Of a stretch of DNA of 64,000 bases, positions 35,302 to 42,481 are shown piece by piece. The DNA comes from Duganella alba. Lineage in GTDB: Bacteria; Pseudomonadota; Gammaproteobacteria; Burkholderiales; Burkholderiaceae_D. The stretch spans positions 56,515 to 120,514 of the forward strand of contig NZ_WKJN01000018.1 of assembly GCF_009674495.1 (NCBI RefSeq), given 5' to 3'. The position numbers and the translations under genes are program-made. The number at the start of each line of letters is the position of its first letter. The stretch's first letter is position 1. The notes under the pieces were generated by a model, which was not told the DNA's origin, did no database searches, and saw only the letters and a list, made by a program, of their open reading frames with translations.

Positions 35302-35386
35302 TGGTGCCCACGGAGGGACTCGAACCCCCACACCTTGCGGCACATGGACCTGAACCATGCGCGTCTACCAATTCCGCCACGTGGGC
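35302..35386 (-). tRNA. tRNA-Leu(CAG), copy 3
   Basis: Sequence identical to copies 1, 2 and 4. Own promoter at 35434-35462. Confidence 0.96.
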
Positions 35387-35433
35387 ACTGTTGCTGCTTT
35401 TCTGCTGCGCTGTTGCCTGCACCAGAGGCCAGT

Positions 35434-35462
35434 ATCTTACGGTAACAGCTTGCTTTTCGCAA
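35434..35462 (-). promoter_or_regulatory. Promoter of tRNA-Leu copy 3
   Basis: Minus strand: TTGCGA, 17-base spacer, TAAGAT (35439-35434); start expected near 35427. Confidence 0.6.
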
Positions 35463-35536
35463 GTGCTATTCTTCTTGCGCCGCGTGATGCAGTTTCGTAA
35501 GCTAGGCCTGTCAGTTCAATCACCCTGGAGGCCGGC

Positions 35537-37132
35537 ATGGAAATGGTCAGCAACTGGTTCAACAGCCAGGGCTTCATGCCGCATGGGCACTGCTTCCTGT
35601 GGATACCGTCGATCCTGTGGACCAGCGTGATTTCCGACGCGCTGATCGCGCTGGCCTACCTGACGATTCCGATCAGCCTGGTCTACTTCATCCGCAAGCG
35701 GCGCGACATGCCGTTCGACTGGATGTTCATCGCCTTTGGCGTCTTCATCCTTGCCTGCGGCAGCACGCACCTGGCCGACATCTGGGTGGTGTGGCATCCG
35801 GACTACGTGTTGTCAGTGACGCTGAAGGCGATCACCGCCGCCGCCTCGGTGGTGACCGCGGTTGCGATGATACGCCTGATTCCGATCGCGCTGCGCATTC
35901 CCAGTCCGGCGCAACTGGCGGCCGTCAACGCCGAACTGCAAAAGGCCAACGACGATTTGCGCGCCGCCATGGAACGCGCCGAAGTGGCCAACCGCGCCAA
36001 GAGCGCCTTCCTCGCCTCGATGAGTCATGAGCTGCGCACGCCGCTCAACGCTATTCTCGGCTACGCGCAAATCCTCAAGCGCGACAAGAGCCTGACCATG
36101 TCGCAGCAGGGCGGCATCAGCACCATCCAGCAAGGCGGCCAACACCTGCTGGCGCTGATCAACGACGTGCTGGACCTGTCGCGCGTGGATGCGGGCAAGA
36201 TGGAATTCCATCCGAAGCCGGTGCGGCTGGGCGATCTGCTGTCGGTGGTGGGCGACATCATGCGCGTGCGCGCCGAGCAAAAACATCTACACTTCGAGCT
36301 GGAATTGATGGATGGCTTGCCGCTGGCCGTCAGCGTGGATGAAACGCGGTTGCGCCAGGTGCTGCTGAACCTGCTGGGTAACGCCGTCAAGTTCACCGAC
36401 CGTGGCGCGGTGCAGTTGCGCGTGTCGCGGCTGGCGGCGGGGCAGGGCGATGCTGCCGACGTGGCGCGCGTGCGTTTCGAAGTGATCGACCAGGGCATTG
36501 GCATCGCCGCCGATCAGCAGGAAGCGATCTTCCGCCCGTTCGAACAGGTTGGCGATCCTTCGCGCCGCGCCGGCGGCACCGGGCTGGGCCTGGCGATCAG
36601 CCGCCAGCTGGTGCAGCTGATGGGCGGCGCGCTGCAAGTCGAAAGCAGGCCCGGCAAAGGCAGCCGCTTCTGGTTCGACGTGCTGCTCAACGTGGTGGAG
36701 GCGCCCGGCGCCCTGGTCAGCGGCGAGCGCATCGCCACCGGTTACGTCGGGCCGCGCAAGACAATATTGGTGGTGGACGACGTCGCCACCAACCGCGCGC
36801 TGTTGCGCGACCTGCTGGGCGCGCTGGGCTTCCGTACCTTCGAGGCGGAAAACGGCACGTCGGCATTGGCGCAAACGCAGGCCGAGCGGCCGGACATGGT
36901 ATTGCTGGATATGGTGATGCCGGGCATGGATGGGCTGGAAACCACGCGCCGCCTGCGCGCCGATGCGCGCACGGCCGGCACGCCGGTGCTGATGATTTCA
37001 GCCAGCTCGACGCCGGAAGAGGAGGAGCGCTCGCTGGAAGTGGGCGTCAACGCCTTCCTGGCCAAGCCGGTCAACGAACACGACCTGCTGCGGGAAATCG
37101 GCGCCCACCTTCATTTGGAGTGGACAGAATGA
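35537..37132 (+). CDS. Hybrid histidine kinase with ethylene-receptor-like membrane sensor domain
   Basis: 531 aa. N-terminal three-helix membrane domain (~22-118) resembles the ETR1 ethylene-binding domain: ISDALIALAYLTIPISLVYF and FGVFILACGSTHLADIW. All seven ETR1 residues important for binding are kept with the same spacing: D34, Y41, I44, P45, I71, C74, H78 (ETR1 D25, Y32, I35, P36, I62, C65, H69). Then a coiled linker, HisKA with phospho-His 164 (SMSHELRTPLNAILGY), HATPase, and a receiver domain (408-531; Asp 458 in VLLDMVMPGMDG, Lys 510). No GAF domain is present. GGAGG precedes the ATG. Predicted copper-dependent ethylene or quinone-like sensing is inference. Flanked by 134-bp repeats with tRNA-Leu. 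Confidence 0.9.
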   Translation: MEMVSNWFNSQGFMPHGHCFLWIPSILWTSVISDALIALAYLTIPISLVYFIRKRRDMPFDWMFIAFGVFILACGSTHLADIWVVWHPDYVLSVTLKAITAAASVVTAVAMIRLIPIALRIPSPAQLAAVNAELQKANDDLRAAMERAEVANRAKSAFLASMSHELRTPLNAILGYAQILKRDKSLTMSQQGGISTIQQGGQHLLALINDVLDLSRVDAGKMEFHPKPVRLGDLLSVVGDIMRVRAEQKHLHFELELMDGLPLAVSVDETRLRQVLLNLLGNAVKFTDRGAVQLRVSRLAAGQGDAADVARVRFEVIDQGIGIAADQQEAIFRPFEQVGDPSRRAGGTGLGLAISRQLVQLMGGALQVESRPGKGSRFWFDVLLNVVEAPGALVSGERIATGYVGPRKTILVVDDVATNRALLRDLLGALGFRTFEAENGTSALAQTQAERPDMVLLDMVMPGMDGLETTRRLRADARTAGTPVLMISASSTPEEEERSLEVGVNAFLAKPVNEHDLLREIGAHLHLEWTE

Positions 37133-37157
37133 AAAAAGCCTCCCGAAGGAGGCTTTT
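37132..37157. terminator. Terminator between the hybrid kinase gene and tRNA-Leu copy 4
   Basis: Same AAAAGCCTCC-CGAA-GGAGGCTTTT hairpin as at 35261-35286. Confidence 0.85.
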
Positions 37158-37172
37158 AACAACGGAATTCTG

Positions 37173-37257
37173 TGGTGCCCACGGAGGGACTCGAACCCCC
37201 ACACCTTGCGGCACATGGACCTGAACCATGCGCGTCTACCAATTCCGCCACGTGGGC
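37173..37257 (-). tRNA. tRNA-Leu(CAG), copy 4
   Basis: Identical to the other three copies. A TATAAT -10 box (37290-37285, minus strand) lies 20 bases beyond the expected start; the -35 is weak. Confidence 0.96.
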
Positions 37258-37577
37258 ACTGATGCTGCTCAACAAAACTCTGCTATTATATCGACCGGGA
37301 GAGTTTTGCGCCAGATGAACTTTTACATTCCTTACTGCACATCAACCCTGTCTAGCAGTTCCCGCCGCTTTCGCCGCGAGAGACCAGAATTATAGAGGAA
37401 TCCATGGCGATGTCAAATGCCGCCAGTAATTTTTTTGATGCGAACTGCTGAATTAGTCATTCAAGACGATTCCAAGTACACTACGCCTGTCGTCGTGACA
37501 TATATATGCACCTGACGATTTTGCCAGGCCGGATTTTTTCTGAACACTGTCAATAACATTGCAAAAATAAGAAACTT
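37258..37577. other. Intergenic region between tRNA-Leu copy 4 and rnr
   Basis: Holds the tRNA-Leu -10 box (37285-37290, minus strand). On the plus strand there is a possible 15-codon reading frame at 37404-37451 with GAGGAA before its ATG (MAMSNAASNFFDANC), which may be a leader peptide. An ATG at 37506 is in frame with rnr but closed by TAA. No clear promoter for rnr was found. Confidence 0.5.
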
Positions 37578-40049
37578 TTGAACCAATCTACACACACCAT
37601 TCCCAGCCGGGAGGAAATTCTCGGCATCTTCCGCAGCGCCAACGGCCCGTTGGACCTGCGCGCCTTGTCGAAAACGCTGAAAGTCGGCACCGATGCACAG
37701 GCCATCCTGTCGCGCCGGCTGAACGCCATGCAGCGCGACGGCCAGATCCTGATTGACGACGCCGGCCACTACACGCTGGCCACGCAGACCGGCTTCATCG
37801 CCGGCCGCGTCAGCAGCCATCGCGACGGCTTCGGCTTTGTGATCCCGGACGAGCCGGGCGAGGACCTGTTCCTGCCCGAGAAGGAAATGCAGAAAGTGCT
37901 GCATGGCGACCGCGTGCTGGCCAAGGTCATCGGCGTCGATCGCCGTGGCCGTCCGGAAGGCACCATCGTCGAGGTCACGCAGCGTGCCAATACCCACATC
38001 ATCGGCCGCCTGCTGAAGAACGACAGCGGCGCCTGGATCGTCGCGCCGGAAGACCAGCGCATCGCCCAGGACGTGCTGATCGAAGGTTCGATCGGCAAGG
38101 CCAAGCAAGGCCAGGTGGTCAGCGTTGAGCTGACCGAGCAGCCGATGCGTTTCAAGCAGCCGGTCGGCAAGATCGCCGAAGTGCTCGGTTCGCTGGACGA
38201 TCCCGGCATGGAAATCGAAATCGCCGTGCGCAAGTTCGGCGTGCCGCACATCTTCTCGGACGCCGCGCTGCGCCAGGCCAACAAGCTGCCTGACCATGTG
38301 CGCGAAGCGGACTGGGGCGAGCGCGTCGACCTGCGCGACGTGCCGCTGGTGACCATCGACGGCGAAGACGCACGCGACTTCGACGATGCGGTCTACTGCG
38401 AACCGGTCAAGATCGGCCGCGCCAACGGCTTCCGCCTGATCGTCGCGATCGCCGACGTCAGCCACTACGTCAAGCCGAACGATGCGCTCGACGCCGACGC
38501 GCTGGAACGCAGCACCTCGGTCTATTTCCCGCGCCGCGTGATCCCGATGCTGCCGGAAAAGCTGTCGAACGGCCTGTGCTCGCTGAATCCGGCGGTCGAC
38601 CGCCTGACCCTGGTGTGCGACGCCGTGGTCACCGCCAAGGGCGAGATCAAGGCTTACCAGTTCTACCCGGCCGTGATCCACTCGGCCGCGCGCCTGACCT
38701 ACACCGAAGTGGCCGACATCCTGGGTAACACCAAGGGCCCGGAAGCCGCGCGCCGCCCAGGCATCGTGCCGCATCTGCTGAATTTGTACGACGTGTTCCA
38801 GGCGCTGCTGAAAGCCCGCGCCGAACGCGGCGCCATCGATTTCGAGACCACCGAAACCTATATCGTCTGCAATCCGAACGGCAAGATCGAAAAGATCATC
38901 CCGCGCACCCGCAACGACGCGCACCGTTTGATCGAAGAGTGCATGCTGACCGCCAACGTGTGCGCTGCCGATCTGCTGATCCGCAACAAGCATCCGGGCA
39001 CCTACCGCATCCACGCCACGCCGACCGCTGAAAAGCTCAAGCAGGTGCGCACCTTCCTCAAGCAGGTCGGCCTGAACCTGAACGGCGGTGACAAGCCGGC
39101 CGCCGGCGACTACGCCGTGCTGATGAAGCAGATCAAGGAGCGTCCGGACGCGTCGCTGCTGCAAACCATGCTGCTGCGCTCGATGCAGCAGGCGGTCTAC
39201 AGCCCGGATAATATCGGCCACTTCGGTCTGGCGTATGAGGCCTATGCCCACTTCACCAGCCCGATCCGCCGCTACCCGGACCTGCTGACGCACCGCGCCA
39301 TCAAGGCCATCCTGCTGGGCAAGAAGTACGAGCCGAAGATTCCAAGCACCAGCGTGCTGAACACCAACGTCTCGAACGCCACCCGCAAGCAGCAGGCCAA
39401 GGACAAGGCCGAAGGCAAGGAGAAGAAATCCGCCGCCGACCTGACCGTGTGGGACGCGCTCGGCGTGCACTGCTCGGCCAACGAGCGCCGCGCCGACGAA
39501 GCCTCGCGCGATGTCGAGAACTGGCTGAAGTGCTACTTCATGCAGGACAAGCTGGGCGAGGAATACACCGGCATCATCACCGGCGTGACCACCTTCGGCA
39601 TCTTCGTGCAGCTGGACCAGCTGTTCGTCGAAGGCATGGTGCACATCACCGACCTGGGCCAGGACTACTTCCAGTACGACGACGCCCGCCACGAACTGAA
39701 AGGCGAGCGCAGCGGCAAGAAGTTCCAGCTGACCGACCGCGTCAGCGTGCAGGTGGTGCGGGTCGACCTGGAGTCGCGCAAGATCGATCTGCGCCTGGCC
39801 GGCGCCGATGCGCCGCCGCCACGCGTGGACAAGGCGGGCGCGCAGTCGAAGGACCGCAAGACCAATATCAAGCCTGGCCCGGCCGTTCCGGCCGCCAAGC
39901 CAGGCAAGCCGGCCCGCAAGAGCGCCGCTGCGGCGCCACCCGCCGCAGCCAAGCCGAAAGCGGCAGCCCGCAAGCCCAAAGCCGCAGCGAAACCTGCGGC
40001 AGCACCCCGGGCAGCGCAAGCTGCTCCAAAAAGTAAGAAGAAGCGATAA
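37578..40049 (+). CDS. rnr: Ribonuclease R
   Basis: 3'-5' exoribonuclease that degrades structured RNA, including rRNA and tmRNA-tagged messages. 823 aa. N-terminal winged helix (SREEILGIFRSANGPLDLRAL), cold-shock domains (GFIAGRVSSHRDGFGFVIPDE), RNB catalytic domain (TIDGEDARDFDDAVYCEP, with the metal-binding Asp residues; YAHFTSPIRRYPDLLTHR), S1 domain (~640-720, YTGIITGVTTFGIFVQLDQL), and a Lys/Ala/Pro-rich tail of ~75 residues. The start is TTG 37578: in-frame ATG codons upstream are cut off by TAA and the next ATG would lose the winged helix. rlmB follows directly. Confidence 0.96.
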   Translation: MNQSTHTIPSREEILGIFRSANGPLDLRALSKTLKVGTDAQAILSRRLNAMQRDGQILIDDAGHYTLATQTGFIAGRVSSHRDGFGFVIPDEPGEDLFLPEKEMQKVLHGDRVLAKVIGVDRRGRPEGTIVEVTQRANTHIIGRLLKNDSGAWIVAPEDQRIAQDVLIEGSIGKAKQGQVVSVELTEQPMRFKQPVGKIAEVLGSLDDPGMEIEIAVRKFGVPHIFSDAALRQANKLPDHVREADWGERVDLRDVPLVTIDGEDARDFDDAVYCEPVKIGRANGFRLIVAIADVSHYVKPNDALDADALERSTSVYFPRRVIPMLPEKLSNGLCSLNPAVDRLTLVCDAVVTAKGEIKAYQFYPAVIHSAARLTYTEVADILGNTKGPEAARRPGIVPHLLNLYDVFQALLKARAERGAIDFETTETYIVCNPNGKIEKIIPRTRNDAHRLIEECMLTANVCAADLLIRNKHPGTYRIHATPTAEKLKQVRTFLKQVGLNLNGGDKPAAGDYAVLMKQIKERPDASLLQTMLLRSMQQAVYSPDNIGHFGLAYEAYAHFTSPIRRYPDLLTHRAIKAILLGKKYEPKIPSTSVLNTNVSNATRKQQAKDKAEGKEKKSAADLTVWDALGVHCSANERRADEASRDVENWLKCYFMQDKLGEEYTGIITGVTTFGIFVQLDQLFVEGMVHITDLGQDYFQYDDARHELKGERSGKKFQLTDRVSVQVVRVDLESRKIDLRLAGADAPPPRVDKAGAQSKDRKTNIKPGPAVPAAKPGKPARKSAAAAPPAAAKPKAAARKPKAAAKPAAAPRAAQAAPKSKKKR

Positions 40050-40796
40050 ATGAGCAAGAACAAAATGATTTTCGGTTTCCATGCGGTGACCTCGCGTTTG
40101 CGTCACGAGGCCGCCACTGTGGAAGAAATTTTCGTCGACGTCGGCCGTGACGACCGCCGCATGAAGGATCTGATCGCCAACGCGAAAGCGGCTGGCGTGC
40201 GCGTGATGCCGGTCGATTCGGCACGCCTGGACAAGATCGTCGGCACCCGCCGTCACCAGGGCGTGATCGCGTTTGCCTCGCAGCTGGCGCTGGCGCGCAA
40301 CCTGGACGAACTGCTGGACGCCATCGAAGGCCCGCCGCTGCTGCTGGTTCTCGACGGCATCACCGATCCGCACAACCTGGGCGCCTGCCTGCGTGTGGCC
40401 GACGGCGTCGGCGCCCATGCGGTGATCGTGCCGAAGGACCGTGCCGTGGGCCTGAACGCCACCGCCGCCAAGGTCGCCAGCGGCGCCGCCGAGACCGTGC
40501 CTTACATCACCGTCACCAATCTGGCGCGCACTCTGCGCGACCTGAAGGACCGCGACATCTGGCTGATCGGCACCTCCGACGACGGCGAAAAAGGCCTGTA
40601 CGAAGCCGACTTCACCGGCCCGACCGCCCTGGTCATGGGTTCGGAAGGCGAGGGCATGCGCCGCCTGACGCGCGAGACCTGCGACATGCTGGTCAGCATT
40701 CCGATGTTCGGCTCGGTGGAGAGTCTGAACGTGTCGGTCGCTTCGGGCGTCTGTCTGTACGAGGCCCGCCGCCAGCGTATCGCCAAGGAGGGCTGA
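40050..40796 (+). CDS. rlmB: 23S rRNA (guanosine-2251-2'-O)-methyltransferase
   Basis: 248 aa SPOUT methyltransferase for G2251 in the ribosomal P-loop. N-terminal substrate domain (FGFHAVTSRLRHEAATVEEI), then the trefoil-knot motifs VLDGITDPHNLGACLR, LVMGSEGEGMRRL and SIPMFGSVESLNVSVASGV. ATG directly follows the rnr stop, a conserved rnr-rlmB pair. An 8-bp hairpin (40787-40806) overlaps the stop but lacks a T tract. Confidence 0.96.
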   Translation: MSKNKMIFGFHAVTSRLRHEAATVEEIFVDVGRDDRRMKDLIANAKAAGVRVMPVDSARLDKIVGTRRHQGVIAFASQLALARNLDELLDAIEGPPLLLVLDGITDPHNLGACLRVADGVGAHAVIVPKDRAVGLNATAAKVASGAAETVPYITVTNLARTLRDLKDRDIWLIGTSDDGEKGLYEADFTGPTALVMGSEGEGMRRLTRETCDMLVSIPMFGSVESLNVSVASGVCLYEARRQRIAKEG

Positions 40797-40946
40797 CAAG
40801 CCCTCCGGTTAGGCGATACGCAGTACCCGGCGGCCGATTTCGAGGGCTGCCGGTTTTCACATCTCCCTCCGAACTCAGCCGCTGTTCAGCAACTCCCAGC
40901 CGGATACGCTACCATTCAAGCACCGGTTGTCAATTCTGGATACGCC

Positions 40947-41684
40947 ATGTTTCATCGTCTACGCCAAGACATCAACAGCATCATCGAACGCGATCCCGCC
41001 GCCCGCAACGCCTGGGAGGTGCTGACCTGCTATCCCGGCCTGCAAGCCATCGTCATGCACCGCTGGGCGCACTGGTACTGGACGCACCACATGAAATGGC
41101 TGGGCCGTTTCGTCTCCTACCTGGCGCGCATCGTCACCGGGATTGAAATCCATCCCGGCGCCACCATCGGCCGCCGCGTCTTCATCGACCACGGCTTCGG
41201 CGTGGTGATCGGCGAAACCGCCGAGGTCGGCGACGACTGCACCATCTACCAGGGCGTGACGCTGGGCGGCACCTCGCTGCATACCGGCGCCAAGCGCCAT
41301 CCGACGCTTGGACGCGGCGTCATCATCGGCGCCGGCGCCAAGGTGCTGGGCGGCTTCACGGTGGGCGAATACGCCAAGGTCGGCTCCAACGCCGTGCTGT
41401 TGAAGCCGGTGCCGCCGGGCGCCACGGCGGTCGGCAATCCGGCCCACATCGTGCAGAAGGATTTGCTCAACGCCGCCGCCAATCCGTTTGCCGCATATGG
41501 CGTCACGCCGAACGGCGATGACCCGCTGTCGAAGGCGCTGCGCGGGTTGATCGAGAACGCCGTCAAGCAGGAGCAGCGCATCGAACAGCTGGTGGCAACC
41601 ATGAAGGCGGCGGGCTTGGCGTGTCAAAGCGTACCCGACTGTGATAAATTGAATTCCGACCAACTGAACAAGCTCGTCGAATAA
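40947..41684 (+). CDS. cysE: Serine O-acetyltransferase
   Basis: First committed step of cysteine synthesis: acetyl-CoA plus L-serine to O-acetylserine, in the cytosol. 245 aa, left-handed beta-helix with hexapeptide repeats (GIEIHPGATIGRRVFIDHG, VGDDCTIYQGVTLGGTSLH, RGVIIGAGAKVLGGF). The catalytic Asp/His are expected in FIDHGFGVVIGE. The C-terminal tail is longer than in short-form CysE. yceH follows after 11 bases. Confidence 0.95.
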   Translation: MFHRLRQDINSIIERDPAARNAWEVLTCYPGLQAIVMHRWAHWYWTHHMKWLGRFVSYLARIVTGIEIHPGATIGRRVFIDHGFGVVIGETAEVGDDCTIYQGVTLGGTSLHTGAKRHPTLGRGVIIGAGAKVLGGFTVGEYAKVGSNAVLLKPVPPGATAVGNPAHIVQKDLLNAAANPFAAYGVTPNGDDPLSKALRGLIENAVKQEQRIEQLVATMKAAGLACQSVPDCDKLNSDQLNKLVE

Positions 41685-41695
41685 GGAAGCAAGAC

Positions 41696-42355
41696 ATGGA
41701 AGAAGGCACAGAAGTACTGGACCCGTTTGAAATCCGCGTGCTGGCGGTGCTGGCCGAAAAGGAAGCGCTGACGCCGGATAACTATCCGCTGTCGCTGAAC
41801 GCGCTGGTCAACGGCTGCAACCAGCTGTCCAGCCGCGACCCGGTGATGGCGATTTCGGAAGAAGCCGTCTCCGAAGTATTGCAGCGGCTGATGCAGCGCA
41901 AGTACGTCAACGGTATTACGCAAGCTGGCGCGCGCGTGACCAAGTACGAACACCGCATGCGCATCAAATGGTCGCTGGAGCAGGACAAGCTGGCCGTGCT
42001 GACGATTTTGATGCTGCGCGGCCTGCAAACGGCCGGCGAAATCCGCACCCGCAGCGGCCGCCTGCATGACTTCAAGAGCGTGGCCGACGTCGAGCAGGCG
42101 CTGCAATTCCTGATCGACAAATATCCGCCGCTGGTCTCCAAGCTGCCACTGGCGCCCGGCACCAAGGAGCCGCGCTACGGCCAGCTGCTGGGCGGCGAAG
42201 AAGCCCTGGCCCGCGAAGAAACCGCCGCGACAATGGGCGGCTCGGTCGCACAAGGCAGCCGCCTGGGCGCCCTGGAACAGGAAGTGCAGCAGTTGCGCAG
42301 CCAGGTCGAAGACCTGACCGCCCAGTTCGCCGAATTCCGCAAACAGTTCGAATAA
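41696..42355 (+). CDS. yceH: YceH family protein (DUF480)
   Basis: 219 aa, two winged-helix-like halves: DPFEIRVLAVLAEKEALTPD, YPLSLNALVNGCNQLSSRDP, then TILMLRGLQTAGEIRTRSGR. A C-terminal coiled coil (GALEQEVQQLRSQVEDLTAQ). Widespread but without a settled function; regulatory DNA binding is suggested by the fold. Probably co-transcribed with cysE. Confidence 0.93.
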   Translation: MEEGTEVLDPFEIRVLAVLAEKEALTPDNYPLSLNALVNGCNQLSSRDPVMAISEEAVSEVLQRLMQRKYVNGITQAGARVTKYEHRMRIKWSLEQDKLAVLTILMLRGLQTAGEIRTRSGRLHDFKSVADVEQALQFLIDKYPPLVSKLPLAPGTKEPRYGQLLGGEEALAREETAATMGGSVAQGSRLGALEQEVQQLRSQVEDLTAQFAEFRKQFE

Positions 42356-42425
42356 AGCCAGCGGGGTGCGCAGCCGAGCCGTCGCGCACCCCACAACGCC
42401 ATCGCCCCCGCAAGCCCAAAACGAA

Positions 42426-42455
42426 AGGGTCTGACCCCGAACGGGGTCAGACCCT
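42426..42455. repeat. Perfect inverted repeat, probable terminator / REP-like element
   Basis: AGGGTCTGACCCC-GAAC-GGGGTCAGACCCT, 13-bp perfect stem, between convergent yceH and the MtrB-like gene. Shares the GGGGTCAG core with the long palindrome at 28306-28389. No T tract on either side. Confidence 0.8.
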
Positions 42456-42481
42456 GGCCGCAGCGCCCTGCGGGTTAAAGA

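Larger units (their letters stand above)
35257..35390. repeat. 134-bp direct repeat, copy A (terminator plus tRNA-Leu)
   Basis: Identical to 37128-37261 (offset 1871). It starts in the last bases of the solute-binding protein gene and covers the terminator, spacer and tRNA-Leu. The two copies flank the hybrid kinase gene. Confidence 0.9.
37128..37261. repeat. 134-bp direct repeat, copy B (terminator plus tRNA-Leu)
   Basis: Exact copy of 35257-35390; begins in the last bases of the hybrid kinase gene. Confidence 0.9.

Noticed and set aside
34142..37261. tRNA-Leu repeats as attachment sites of an integrated element
   Set aside because: No integrase, phage or plasmid genes between the copies and the repeats are complete tRNA genes with terminators, not partial att sites.
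37461..40799. 1112-codon open frame opposite rnr and rlmB
   Set aside because: High-GC shadow of the true genes: His/Arg/Gln/Val-rich translation, no domain, no ribosome site.
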